Positions 1 through 9,186 are shown, numbered from the stretch's first letter. The stretch is 64,000 nucleotides of DNA from JAGVSR01 sp963708775 (GCA_963708775.1 CAVPTI010000020.1:186001-250000); one strand, 5' to 3'. Numbers and translations: made by a program. Notes: a model not told the origin generated them from the sequence alone.

Positions 1-546
1 GGCGATGGTCAGGCCTTTGTTCAGGATGAACGGGAACGGGTGCGCCGGATCGACGGCGATGGGCGTGAGGATCGGGAAGATGTGGGTGAGAAACAGGTTT
101 TCGAGCCAGACCTGCTCGCGATCCGTCAAATCGTCGGGTTCGACGAGCTTGACGCCGCTGGACTCGAGTTCGGTACGAATTGTGCGCCAGATCGCCTGCT
201 TATCGGCGACGAGACCGGCAGCAAACGAATTGATTGCCGCCATCTGTTCGGCCGGCGTCAGGCCGTCCTGTGTTGTGGTCGTCACGCCCGCTGCGATCTG
301 GCCGTAAATGCCGGCCGCACGGACCATGTAGAATTCGTCGAGGTTCGACGCCGAGATCGACAGAAAGCGCAACCGCTCGAGGATCGGGTGATGCTCGTTC
401 TTGGCTTCTTCCAGAACGCGGCGATTAAATTGCAGCCAGGACAGTTCGCGGTTGTAGAAGCGCGCCGGTCCGGTCGGGGGAGCGGTCTCGGCAAGTACCG
501 TTTCAACTGCGGAGGCGGTCTTCGATTTTCCTTTTACTGTCGACAT
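1..546 (-). CDS. ppk: Polyphosphate kinase 1, N-terminal part (runs off the left edge)
   Basis: PPK1 reversibly polymerises the gamma-phosphate of ATP into inorganic polyphosphate. The minus strand is open from an ATG at 546 to base 1 (182 codons), so only the N and head domains are present. After a short variable leader the family block FYNRELSWLQFNRRVLEEA is visible, followed by LRFLSISASNLDEFYMVR and, near the edge, HPFPFILNKGLTI, all hallmarks of the PPK1 N domain. The catalytic histidines lie beyond the window. It sits 67 nt downstream of hdaA on the same strand, a linkage common in Alphaproteobacteria, and is probably co-transcribed with it. Confidence 0.95.
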   Translation of the reverse strand, partial: MSTVKGKSKTASAVETVLAETAPPTGPARFYNRELSWLQFNRRVLEEAKNEHHPILERLRFLSISASNLDEFYMVRAAGIYGQIAAGVTTTTQDGLTPAEQMAAINSFAAGLVADKQAIWRTIRTELESSGVKLVEPDDLTDREQVWLENLFLTHIFPILTPIAVDPAHPFPFILNKGLTIA

Positions 547-613
547 GCCCGGACACCTTTCCTGCTGTGGCGGGGTCGACTTAGGCCCGCAGTGTGCGAC
601 ACTTGCATGACAG

Positions 614-1336
614 TCAGTCCTTGCCAACGCCAGCAGACGGCGCGTGCAGGCGCTCCAGGGCTTCCGCCGCTATGGCGCGGGTCACGCTGCGCTGGCGCGA
701 GAGGGCCAGCTGATCGCACGATTCGACTAGCTGAAGAGCCGCCTCGAACGAGCGCTCCATGTGCAGCGCCAGATGATTGATGACGTGCGGTTCAGGCGTC
801 AACTGGCGGTCCGTGAAGAGTTTTACAAGCACCGCTTTCAAGACGTCGTCGCCCGGTGGGTCGATCCGCACCATTGGCAACGCGCGCAAGCGCGAGCGCA
901 GATCGGGAAGGGCAACCGACAAATCGCCGGGCGCGGTGCGCGAGGTTGCAAGCAGCGCGTACCCTTTCTCCTTCGTCAGATTGAGGAGATGAAAGAACAC
1001 ACGCTCGTCCGAGATGCCACGATCGAGATCTTCAATGGCAATGGCGCCGGTCCGTTCAATTTCTGCCACGGCTTCTTCCGTCAAGGCGGACGCGGCGAGA
1101 CTGCCGGCTCCAGATTTCAACCGCCAGACGTTGGTGAGGTGGCTTTTACCGGAGCCGGTGGGGCCAACGACAATCGCGGCCCTTGCCGTCCAGTTCGGCC
1201 AGCCATCGACAAGCGCCACGGCCGCTTCGTTGCTCGCGCCGACGAGAAAATCCTCGAGCGCGAGCGCCGGCCGGTGAGGCAGGTTGAGCACGAGCTGCTC
1301 GGGAACGGCTTTGGGCTCGGGAGCGATCATTGCCAC
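614..1336 (-). CDS. hdaA: HdaA, DnaA-related regulatory inactivator of replication initiation
   Basis: A 240-residue DnaA-paralog ATPase lacking the DnaA DNA-binding domain. Residues about 14-20 contain QLVLNLPHR, a QLxLxL-type beta-clamp-binding motif, as expected for Hda proteins that couple the loaded sliding clamp to hydrolysis of DnaA-bound ATP. A Walker A (GPTGSGKSHL) lies near residue 60, and a degenerate Walker B region (AIAIEDLD) and a sensor-like stretch (LLATSRTAPGD) follow. It lies between a CDP-alcohol phosphatidyltransferase gene and ppk on the same strand. The first ATG is used; an ATG two codons downstream is equally possible. Confidence 0.92.
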   Translation of the reverse strand: MAMIAPEPKAVPEQLVLNLPHRPALALEDFLVGASNEAAVALVDGWPNWTARAAIVVGPTGSGKSHLTNVWRLKSGAGSLAASALTEEAVAEIERTGAIAIEDLDRGISDERVFFHLLNLTKEKGYALLATSRTAPGDLSVALPDLRSRLRALPMVRIDPPGDDVLKAVLVKLFTDRQLTPEPHVINHLALHMERSFEAALQLVESCDQLALSRQRSVTRAIAAEALERLHAPSAGVGKD

Positions 1337-1377
1337 CTTTCCAGAGTTGCAGGCGGCGGCTATCGGGCGACGTCCGG

Positions 1378-1974
1378 TCAGGTTCGTGAGCCGGGTACGT
1401 CCGCGGCCGACATATGCCGAAGCCAGAGGTCGAGATAGGCCGCCAGGGACGCGAACGTCAACGCGCCCGTCAGCCCAATCAGCAGGATCTTGAGCGTATC
1501 GAGCCCGAGAGCAAAGGCTTGATCGGCCAGGACGACAGCGACGAGAACCACGAGGGCCGCCGTATTGGCCTTACTGACGCCCAGCGGCTTCATCTGGAAC
1601 GGCCGGTGCATGAGCCATGCGAGCACCACACCGGCCACAATCAATATGTCGCGCGAGACAACGGCGATCACCAGCCAGGAGGGCAGTGCTCCGGACACGC
1701 CGAAAGCGACAAACATGCTGACGACCAGAAGCTTGTCGGCGATGGGATCGAGGTAGGATCCGAGTTCGGTTTTCCAATCGAAGCGATTGGCAAGATAGCC
1801 GTCCACCGCATCCGACAGGCCCGCGACGAGGAAGGCGAAGAACGCCAGCTGAGACTGCCCAGTCACCAAAAGCCAGAATATGACCGGGACAAGAATAACG
1901 CGGCCGGTCGTGATGATGTTTGGCAAACTCACGGTCAAATCTTTGGATGTTTGTTGTTGGGCCGATCGGGCCAT
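1378..1974 (-). CDS. CDP-alcohol phosphatidyltransferase family membrane protein
   Basis: Integral membrane enzyme of the CDP-alcohol phosphatidyltransferase family (PgsA-like), which swaps CMP of a CDP-lipid for an alcohol headgroup. The catalytic signature is seen as DGYLAN, eight residues, then GSYLDPIAD, matching DGx2ARx8Gx3Dx3D except that Asn replaces the usual Arg. Several hydrophobic helices flank it. I chose the ATG at 1974 because family members begin a few residues before the SLPNIITTGR block; the frame is open to an ATG at 2061, which would add an unlikely polar leader. The headgroup cannot be told from sequence. It lies between the DUF2066 gene and hdaA, all minus strand. Confidence 0.85.
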   Translation of the reverse strand: MARSAQQQTSKDLTVSLPNIITTGRVILVPVIFWLLVTGQSQLAFFAFLVAGLSDAVDGYLANRFDWKTELGSYLDPIADKLLVVSMFVAFGVSGALPSWLVIAVVSRDILIVAGVVLAWLMHRPFQMKPLGVSKANTAALVVLVAVVLADQAFALGLDTLKILLIGLTGALTFASLAAYLDLWLRHMSAADVPGSRT

Positions 1975-2088
1975 GCTGGCAGGCTTGAGGCCGCCGGGTG
2001 CGTCACAGCTGCCATGCTTGAGCAAATCGGGCAAGCCTTCGGCAGGAAAAACCTTTTCCACCGCCGGAGATCGGGCTGCCCCGACGCT

Positions 2089-3249
2089 TCATTGCGATTG
2101 CCGCATCACCCACAAACCGCCGGTATCGGTTAGGGAAATGCCGTATGTGGCCAGCGCCTGGGCAAGGGCCGGACCCCCGCCCGGATACTTTACACTCACC
2201 GAGGCCCGGTCGGACGAGATCGAGCCGATGCGAATGTCATCGATGCCGGGGGCTTCAAGCAGGACGCGGCGCATGGCATTCCATTCGCCCGTACCGCCGA
2301 ATTGGGCGTCGAAGGACACTTCATCTCCGGCCCCTACGGTAGCGCCATAAGGATTGGCGGCAGTAGCTGCCGCTGGGATGGCGCCCCCGCTGCTAACGGC
2401 CTTCCAACGGCCCTCGACAACGCCTTGTGAGACGACGGCGGCCAATTCGAGGGTGTAGGCGAGGTCGCCGTCACTCAACCGATAGGCGCGCTTCAAAGCG
2501 AAGGGGCCGGCGGAGTCCTGGCCGGCCAGCAGAACGTTCACCTTGCCGCCTTCGGTGTCGACTTCCGCCACAGCGACGATGATCTGGTCGGTCCCATAGG
2601 CGGCTGCCAGCGTCATCACCGAGGCCGAGAGCGACGCTTCCTCGTAGAGCCCGCGCAGCGCATCCGGGCCGATCTCGGGCTTCAGGGCTTCGGCTTTCAG
2701 CGGCGCGACCGAATTCTGCAAATCGAGCGTCGGCCAAACCGTGCCCCACGTTCCGCTGGCGGCGCGAAATTCCCCCGCTGGCCCCGCGGCGGCTTTCGCA
2801 TCGCGCGTCAGCGGCACGATGATCGTCGCGGGAGCCTGTGTGTCAACGAACGGCACACCCTGGCGGGTGAGCAGGTCGCGAACTTCGTTGGCTTGGAAGG
2901 AGAAGTCGAGGTTGGCGATGTATTCGGTGGCGGAGTTGCGTTCCGAGCGCACGGCAACCCCGTCGATCAGTGTCGCTGGATCAACGGAGGCCAAGCGCTC
3001 CATGTCACGATAGGCCGTGACGGGAACGATGCGCTTCAGGAGTGAGCGGAAGGCGGCCTTCTGGCCGTCGGCAATGGCTGTGTCCTTGGCGGTCACCGCA
3101 TTGGCGGCGCGGGCTTCCACGGGATAATTCGCAATTGTGTATGCACGGTCAGCTCCGGGCTTGGCCCATGCGGCTGTGGCGGTTGCCGCCGACACGGCGG
3201 CGAGTGCCGTCATAACGGCGATCCGGGCCGCATCCACCGTCGAGCGCAT
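2089..3249 (-). CDS. DUF2066 domain protein with signal peptide
   Basis: A protein of about 386 residues, taking the ATG at 3249, which gives a short basic N-region followed by a hydrophobic stretch ending in ATAAWA, a plausible Sec signal peptide. The mature part carries the DUF2066 pattern, with conserved blocks such as FRSLLKRIVP and ATIIVPLTRD. No biochemical function is established that I can name; the signal peptide argues for a periplasmic or envelope role. It is divergent from purM and heads the run DUF2066, CDP-alcohol transferase, hdaA, ppk. The frame is open to an ATG at 3348, but that extension lacks signal-peptide character. Confidence 0.8.
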   Translation of the reverse strand: MRSTVDAARIAVMTALAAVSAATATAAWAKPGADRAYTIANYPVEARAANAVTAKDTAIADGQKAAFRSLLKRIVPVTAYRDMERLASVDPATLIDGVAVRSERNSATEYIANLDFSFQANEVRDLLTRQGVPFVDTQAPATIIVPLTRDAKAAAGPAGEFRAASGTWGTVWPTLDLQNSVAPLKAEALKPEIGPDALRGLYEEASLSASVMTLAAAYGTDQIIVAVAEVDTEGGKVNVLLAGQDSAGPFALKRAYRLSDGDLAYTLELAAVVSQGVVEGRWKAVSSGGAIPAAATAANPYGATVGAGDEVSFDAQFGGTGEWNAMRRVLLEAPGIDDIRIGSISSDRASVSVKYPGGGPALAQALATYGISLTDTGGLWVMRQSQ

Positions 3250-3471
3250 CTGAGAAAACCTTGCCTTTGAAGACCTTAACGGAAAAGAACGCTGTGCCGT
3301 ATTGCCGGAACATTGCCCCGGCTTCCTTAAGCTGATAGAGCGCCCCATGTTCTCGCGAGCAATCGGGCGAAAATCGGGTCGCGGCGCTGTTACCGCCGGC
3401 GGAAACTGCCCCCGCGTGACGTAGGACCATTTCCGGCGAGCGCCGGGACCGCATCAGATGGCCGGGGTTGC

Positions 3472-4596
3472 ATGAGTACCACCAAAGACGAAAAATCCGT
3501 ACCGGTCACTTATCGCGATTCAGGCGTCGACATCGACGCCGGCAACGCCCTCGTTCATGCCATCAAACCGCTGGTGAAGGCGACGCGACGGTCGGGCGCG
3601 GATGCGGACTTGGGCGGATTCGGGGGGCTCTTCGACCTTAAGGCGGCCGGCTTTCGCGATCCCATTCTCGTCGCGGCAAACGATGGGGTCGGTACCAAGC
3701 TCAAGATCGCCATCGACAGCGGGCGGCATACGACCATCGGCATCGATCTCGTCGCCATGTGCGTCAACGATCTCGTGGTGCAGGGCGCGGAGCCCCTATT
3801 CTTTCTCGACTACTTCGCGACGGGACATCTCGATGTGACCGTTGCGAAAGACGTCGTTGCCGGCATTGCCGAAGGTTGCCGACAGGCCGGTTGCGCGCTC
3901 ATCGGTGGCGAGACCGCCGAGATGCCCGGCATGTATCACAAGGGCGATTACGACCTCGCCGGCTTTGCCGTGGGTGCGGTGGAGCGCGGAGAAATCCTGC
4001 CGCGCGCGGACATTGCGATCGGCGATATTTTGATCGGGCTGCCGTCGGCGGGTGTGCATTCGAATGGTTACAGCCTCGTCCGGCGACTGGCGCAGAGCGA
4101 AGGCATCGGGTGGGGCGATGCAGCGCCTTGGTCGGCGGGCACGACACTCGGCGAAGCGCTGCTGACGCCGACGCGGATCTACGTGAAGTCGGTATTGGCC
4201 GCGATCGAGGCCACTGGCGGGGCATCCGATGGCGCGGTGAAGGGGCTGTCGCATATCACGGGCGGCGGATTGTCGGAGAACTTGCCGCGCGTGCTTCCAG
4301 ATACGGTGGCGGCGGCGGTCGATCTTTCCGCGATTTCAGTGCCGCCCGTGTTCGGGTGGCTCGCAAAAGCTGGCCGTCTCGACGATGCGGAAATGCTGCG
4401 CACGTTCAACTGCGGCATCGGAATGATCGTCATTGCTGAACGCGGGCGCGTGGGCGACGTCATGCAGGCGCTAATTGATGCGGGCGAAGCACCGGTTCTT
4501 CTCGGTGCCATCATCGCACCCAGCGGTGAAAAATCGGACGCCAAAGGCAAGGGCGAAGCCTGGGCGGTGAAGTACGAAGGACGACTGAAGTATTGA
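3472..4596 (+). CDS. purM: Phosphoribosylformylglycinamidine cyclo-ligase (AIR synthetase)
   Basis: PurM closes the imidazole ring, converting FGAM to AIR with ATP in de novo purine synthesis. The 374-residue protein shows the family start (YRDSGVDIDAGNALV), the GGFGGLFDL block, the ANDGVGTKLKIA nucleotide-site motif and ALIGGETAEMPGMY. The length fits an alphaproteobacterial PurM with a short C-terminal extension. It is transcribed divergently from the DUF2066 gene. In many relatives purN follows immediately, but here the next gene is pepF on the opposite strand, so purN must be elsewhere. Confidence 0.97.
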   Translation: MSTTKDEKSVPVTYRDSGVDIDAGNALVHAIKPLVKATRRSGADADLGGFGGLFDLKAAGFRDPILVAANDGVGTKLKIAIDSGRHTTIGIDLVAMCVNDLVVQGAEPLFFLDYFATGHLDVTVAKDVVAGIAEGCRQAGCALIGGETAEMPGMYHKGDYDLAGFAVGAVERGEILPRADIAIGDILIGLPSAGVHSNGYSLVRRLAQSEGIGWGDAAPWSAGTTLGEALLTPTRIYVKSVLAAIEATGGASDGAVKGLSHITGGGLSENLPRVLPDTVAAAVDLSAISVPPVFGWLAKAGRLDDAEMLRTFNCGIGMIVIAERGRVGDVMQALIDAGEAPVLLGAIIAPSGEKSDAKGKGEAWAVKYEGRLKY

Positions 4597-4605
4597 GCGG
4601 GCAAG

Positions 4606-4639
4606 TTCCCTCTCCCATCGCTGTCGATGGGAGAGGGAA
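4606..4639. terminator. 15-bp stem-loop between convergent purM and pepF
   Basis: A perfect 15-bp inverted repeat (TTCCCTCTCCCATCG and its complement) with the 4-nt loop CTGT lies ten bases after the purM stop and just before the pepF stop. There is no T-run on either side, so it is an imperfect Rho-independent terminator. Its CCCTCTCCC arm resembles the hairpins at 44605-44636 and 44711-44755, so it may belong to the same dispersed repeat class. Confidence 0.55.
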
Positions 4640-4644
4640 AGCAA

Positions 4645-6462
4645 TCACGCCGCCTTTTCCATGGCTTCGAGTTCGTCGATCATGCCTTCGATGACGCGCA
4701 GGCCCTTGTTCCAGAATTCCGGATCGCGGGCGTCGAGGCCGAAGGGCGCCAAGAGTTCCGAGTGATGCTTGGAGCCGCCGGCTTTCAACAGATCGAAGTA
4801 CTTTTGCACGAAGCCCGGGTGGGCCTCCTGGTAGAGCCCATAGAGCGAGTTCACAAGGCAATCGCCGAATGCGTAGGCGTAGACGTAGAACGGCGAGTTG
4901 ATGAAGTGGGGGATGTAGGTCCAGAACACTTCGTAGCCGGGCTTGAAGTCGATCGCGGGGCCGAGGCTCTCCGTCTGCACTTCGAGCCAGAACTGATTGA
5001 GCTGGTCTGACGTCAGCTCGCCCTTGCGGCGGGCCTCATGCACCTTGCGCTCGAACGAATAGAACGCGATCTGGCGCACGACCGTGTTCAGCATGTCCTC
5101 GACTTTGCCGGCGATCATCGCCTTCTTCTCGCGCAGATCTTTCGTGTCGGCGAGGAGCGCGCGGAAGGTCAGCATCTCGCCGAAGACCGATGCAGTCTCG
5201 GCGAGCGTCAGCGGGGTCGGAGCGAGAAGCGCGCCCTGCTCGCGGGCCAGCATCTGATGCACGCCGTGGCCCAACTCATGGGCGAGCGTCATCACATCGC
5301 GCGGCTTGCCCTGGTAGTTCATGAGCACATACGGGTGCACGCTCGGAACGGTGGAGGCCGAGAACGCACCTTGCGCCTTGCCTGCGCGCACGGGAGCGTC
5401 GATCCAACCCTTATCGAAGAATTGCTTCGCCGTGGCCGCCATTTCAGGCGCGAACTGGCCATACGCCGAGAGCACAGTGTGCTCGGCCTCCTGCCAGGTG
5501 AAGATGCGCTCAGGTTTGTCGGGCAGGGGGGCGTTACGATCCCAGTGGTTCAGCTTCTCCATGCCGAGCCAGCGTGCCTTCATCGCGTAGTAGCGATGCG
5601 AGAGACGCGGATAGGCGGCGCGGACCGATGCGACAAGCGCATCGACAACGGGGGCTTCGACGCGATTGGCCAAGTGACGGCTGTCGGCAACGTCTTTGAA
5701 GCCGCGCCAGCGATCGGAAATTTCCTTGTCCTTGGCGAGCGTGTTGGTGATGAGCGTAAACAAACGCACATTCTCACCGAAGATCTTGGCGAGCGCTTCG
5801 GCACCGGCTTTGCGGCGGGCGCCGTCCGGATGAGAGAGCAGGTTCAGGGTCGGTTCGAGAGTCAGAAATTCAGCTTCGCCTTCGACAGGAAAGCGCAGCG
5901 TCGTCATTGTCTCATTGAACAGTCGCGAGAAGGCGCCGCGCGAGGTCTGCCCTTTTTCGGTGAAGAGACGTTCGAGACGCTCTTCCAGCTGATACGGCTT
6001 CTCACGGCGAAGGTCTTCCAGCCATGGCGCGTACTTGGCGAGCTTCGGCGACTTCACGGCGGCGGCGAGAACGGCTTCGTCGATCTGGTTCAATTCCAGT
6101 TCGAAGAAGATGAGGTCGGTGCCGATGCGGGTGAGGGCTTCGTTGGTGTCGCCGTAGAACTTGGCGCGCTCGGAGTTTGCCTGGTTGGCATAGTAGTAGA
6201 GGCCCGCGTATGAGGCGATCTTGCCCATCACGTCAGAGAGATCTTCATAAGACTTGATCACGGTGCCGAGTTGGTCGCCATCCTTTGCGATCTCCGCAAG
6301 CTTGCCCTGGCATTCGTCTTTGATGGCCTGGGCTGCGCGTTCGGCATGGACGAGGTCGCGTGCGAGTTCCGGTGCGTCAGGTGCGGAGTAGAGATCGGAC
6401 AAATCCCAAACCGGCATGGGGCCGAGGTCGGGCGTCTTGGAAGCCAAGGTAGCAGTCGTCAT
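4645..6462 (-). CDS. pepF: M3 family oligoendopeptidase F
   Basis: Zinc metallopeptidase that cuts short peptides in the cytoplasm. The HEXXH motif appears as LAHELGHGVHQ near residue 395, and the downstream glutamate helix follows (TLAETASVFGEML), typical of the PepF branch of M3. The protein is about 605 residues from the ATG at 6462, matching the family. The frame is open upstream to 6507 but that leader has no family similarity. Convergent with purM. The long plus-strand frame through this gene (5038-6213) is a shadow. Confidence 0.95.
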   Translation of the reverse strand: MTTATLASKTPDLGPMPVWDLSDLYSAPDAPELARDLVHAERAAQAIKDECQGKLAEIAKDGDQLGTVIKSYEDLSDVMGKIASYAGLYYYANQANSERAKFYGDTNEALTRIGTDLIFFELELNQIDEAVLAAAVKSPKLAKYAPWLEDLRREKPYQLEERLERLFTEKGQTSRGAFSRLFNETMTTLRFPVEGEAEFLTLEPTLNLLSHPDGARRKAGAEALAKIFGENVRLFTLITNTLAKDKEISDRWRGFKDVADSRHLANRVEAPVVDALVASVRAAYPRLSHRYYAMKARWLGMEKLNHWDRNAPLPDKPERIFTWQEAEHTVLSAYGQFAPEMAATAKQFFDKGWIDAPVRAGKAQGAFSASTVPSVHPYVLMNYQGKPRDVMTLAHELGHGVHQMLAREQGALLAPTPLTLAETASVFGEMLTFRALLADTKDLREKKAMIAGKVEDMLNTVVRQIAFYSFERKVHEARRKGELTSDQLNQFWLEVQTESLGPAIDFKPGYEVFWTYIPHFINSPFYVYAYAFGDCLVNSLYGLYQEAHPGFVQKYFDLLKAGGSKHHSELLAPFGLDARDPEFWNKGLRVIEGMIDELEAMEKAA

Positions 6463-6720
6463 GCGGTCCTCTGAGTTTGAAACATGCGGGCAGCGCCGGG
6501 AGGGCAAGCCAAGTCATGCGGGAGCCAAATCATGCCCTGAATTAGTGGTGTTAGGCGGCGGTAGCAAGGCGTCGCAGAGGGGCGACCAACGGCCGTGAAA
6601 CGCTTGACCTTGGTTTCACGGGACAATCTTGGCAAAACTTCAACCACGACCGGCAAAAAGATGCCCTGCGAAGGCGTCACACCTTGAGGCGCGCGCGAGA
6701 ACGCGAGACAATGTGGGCAG

Positions 6721-7431
6721 TTGAAACAGATCTGTGAGGATCGATTGCCATTTACCGCTGCCTATTTCTTTTCCGTCGTTCTTGCCATTTTCATCGTGAT
6801 CGCCGGATCACTCATTTACACCCACCGCCGCCGGCTCCGATACATTGACACGTATGCTTGGCCGCCCGGCCTCGTCGCCAAGCTGAGGCGACACTATCCC
6901 AACCTTTCTCCCGAGCAGATCGAACGCATCGGCCTTGGGCTGAAGCAATTCTTCCGAGCTTATCACCGCGGCGCGTACCGGAACGTTGCGATGCCATCGC
7001 AGGCCGTCGATGTTCTCTGGCACGAATTCATCCTCTACACGAAGGCGTATGACGACTTCTGCCGAAGGGCCTTCGGGCGCTTTCTGCATCACACGCCTGC
7101 GGCCGTCTTAAGGCCCAATCACAAGAATACGAACGAAGGATTGCGGCGGGTTTGGTGGCAGGCCTGCAAGGAAGAACGGATCGATCCCAAGGCTCCCGCG
7201 GCGTTGCCGCTGCTGTTTGCGCTCGACGCCGAACTCAAGATCCCGAACGGCTATCGCTACGTGCCAGACTGCGGCACTGTTCGCACCATCTCAGTCGAAG
7301 TTGGCTACGGCCATCAAACACAATGCGGCAATCACTTCGCGTCCACATCGTTTGACGGCGGAACGGATGGGCTCGGTGACGGAGACGGCGGGGATGGCGG
7401 CGACGGTGGCGGAGGATGCGGGGGCGATTAA
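6721..7431 (+). CDS. Membrane-anchored glycine-rich-domain-like protein with Gly/Cys tail
   Basis: A 236-residue protein starting at TTG; no in-frame ATG or GTG lies close upstream and a later start would remove the membrane helix. One N-terminal transmembrane segment (about residues 12-32, FFSVVLAIFIVIAG) is followed by a cytoplasmic domain with the motifs VDVLWHEFILYTKAYDDFC and FGRFLHHTP, which I associate with the glycine-rich domain-like (GRDP-like) family. The C-terminus is a low-complexity Gly/Asp tail with one cysteine, ending GGGGCGGD. Function is unknown. It stands alone between pepF and a sigma-54 regulator. Confidence 0.7.
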   Translation: MKQICEDRLPFTAAYFFSVVLAIFIVIAGSLIYTHRRRLRYIDTYAWPPGLVAKLRRHYPNLSPEQIERIGLGLKQFFRAYHRGAYRNVAMPSQAVDVLWHEFILYTKAYDDFCRRAFGRFLHHTPAAVLRPNHKNTNEGLRRVWWQACKEERIDPKAPAALPLLFALDAELKIPNGYRYVPDCGTVRTISVEVGYGHQTQCGNHFASTSFDGGTDGLGDGDGGDGGDGGGGCGGD

Positions 7432-7639
7432 CGACTTCGGGTCCCGAAAAACCAGCTTTCCGACAACTTTGATCAAAAAAGCTACAAGCCTGCGCTTCGC
7501 GAAACCTCCTGTTTACCGTTGTGGGGCAATCTGACCTCGTAGCGTCGAGTTGCCGGTGGTTACCACGTCCCTGTCTGGGACGACTGCAAAGAACCCACGG
7601 GCATCAGTTCAGTTGAGTTGTGTCGAGTACGAGTGCCCA

Positions 7640-9148
7640 ATGGCCAAGCGTGTTCTAATCGTCGATGACGATCCTGCCCAGCGCCGCATCTTGGAAGAGA
7701 TGATCAAGCGGCAGGGCTTCGAAACCAAAACCACCAATTCCGGCGAACAGGCAATCCAGATCCTCGAGGGTCCGGATCATGGCTCCATCTCGCTCGTTCT
7801 CCTCGATCTCGTCATGCCCGGCATCGACGGCATGGCTGTTCTCGACCGGCTCTCGCAGAAGCCCGGCATCCCGCCGATCATCGTACAGACCGCGCACGGT
7901 TCGATCGACGCCGCCATCAACGCGATGCGCGCCGGTGCCGCTGACTTCGTCATCAAGCCGGCTTCGCCCGAGCGGCTGGAAGTTTCCATCAAGACCGCGC
8001 TCAAGATCGAAGCGCTGTCGGGCGAAATCAGCCGCATCAAGAAGAAGGCCGAGGGCACCCTCACCTTCAACGACCTCATCATTCGCGGCGATGCCATGCA
8101 GCGGGTCATCTCGCTCGGCAAGCGCGCCGCGGCATCCAATATTCCTGTCCTGATCGAGGGTGAATCGGGCGTCGGCAAGGAACTCATCGCACGCGCCATC
8201 CAGGGCGAGAGCGAGCGGGCCGGCAAGCCGTTCGTCACCGTCAACTGCGGCGCGATCCCGGAAAACCTCGTCGAAAGCATCCTGTTCGGCCACGAGAAGG
8301 GGTCGTTCACGGGCGCTTCTGAAAAGCGCATCGGCAAGTTCCAGGAGGCCGACGGCGGCACGCTGTTTCTCGACGAAGTCGGCGAACTGCCGCTCGAGGC
8401 CCAGGTGAAGCTGCTGCGCGCGCTGCAGGAAGGCGAGATCGATCCGGTTGGATCGAAGAGGCCGGTGAAGGTCAACTTCCGCCTGATTTCGGCGACCAAC
8501 CGCGACATGATCCAGCAGGTGAAAGACGGTAAGTTCCGCGAGGATCTCTACTATCGCCTCAACGTGTTCCCCATCTGGGTGCCGCCGCTGCGCGAGCGCG
8601 TCGAAGATGTTCCGGAACTCGCTCAGCATTTCGTGGCCCGCTTTGCGGCGGAAGAAGGCAAGCGCGTTTCGGGCCTCTCGCCCGATGCGCTGAGCCTGAT
8701 CAAGGCCTACACTTGGCCCGGAAACGTGCGCCAGCTCGAGAACGCCGTTTTCCGCGCGATCGTTCTTGCCGACCGCCCGGAGTTGACGGTCAACGAGTTT
8801 CCGCAGATCGCCGCCCACGTCGAAGGCTTTCACGCCGAGGTTCCCGCCGCGCCTGCCGAACCGGTGCGCCGGCCGGCATTTACCGGTCCGGCGTTGCTGG
8901 GAGCGGAAGATCGCATCCCGCAGACGATGGAAGTGCGGGGTGATTTCGGAGCCAGCGCGCTCGGCATTCCGGCGGTGGACGCCTCGGGCGACATTCGCTC
9001 GCTGGAGGCAATCGAAGCGGACATGATCCGCCTCGCGCTCGGGCGCTATCGCGGACACATGACGGAAGTCGCCAAGCGGCTCAACATCGGCCGCTCGACG
9101 CTCTATCGCAAAATGCAGGAATACGGTCTGGAGCAACGCGTCAACTAG
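7640..9148 (+). CDS. Sigma-54-dependent response regulator (NtrC-like)
   Basis: A 502-residue three-domain regulator. The receiver (about 1-120) has the acidic pair DDD and phospho-acceptor Asp56 in LLDLVMPG. The AAA+ domain (about 150-390) has Walker A GESGVGKE, Walker B GGTLFLDEVGE and the sigma-54 contact loop, here GSFTGA rather than the usual GAFTGA. The C-terminus is a Fis-type helix-turn-helix (EVAKRLNIGRSTLYRKM). I chose the ATG at 7640 because the receiver fold begins there (MAKRVLIVDDD). No partner kinase is adjacent, so it is an orphan here and its targets are unknown. A strong terminator follows. Confidence 0.93.
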   Translation: MAKRVLIVDDDPAQRRILEEMIKRQGFETKTTNSGEQAIQILEGPDHGSISLVLLDLVMPGIDGMAVLDRLSQKPGIPPIIVQTAHGSIDAAINAMRAGAADFVIKPASPERLEVSIKTALKIEALSGEISRIKKKAEGTLTFNDLIIRGDAMQRVISLGKRAAASNIPVLIEGESGVGKELIARAIQGESERAGKPFVTVNCGAIPENLVESILFGHEKGSFTGASEKRIGKFQEADGGTLFLDEVGELPLEAQVKLLRALQEGEIDPVGSKRPVKVNFRLISATNRDMIQQVKDGKFREDLYYRLNVFPIWVPPLRERVEDVPELAQHFVARFAAEEGKRVSGLSPDALSLIKAYTWPGNVRQLENAVFRAIVLADRPELTVNEFPQIAAHVEGFHAEVPAAPAEPVRRPAFTGPALLGAEDRIPQTMEVRGDFGASALGIPAVDASGDIRSLEAIEADMIRLALGRYRGHMTEVAKRLNIGRSTLYRKMQEYGLEQRVN

Positions 9149-9186
9149 GCCTTCGGGCCAGCCCCTTGTACGCCCCTGCAGATCGC

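Noticed and set aside
5038..6213. 391-codon plus-strand frame
   Set aside because: Shadow of pepF, which has full-length M3 peptidase motifs.
7655..9136. 493-codon minus-strand frame
   Set aside because: Shadow of the sigma-54 regulator, which has all three expected domains.
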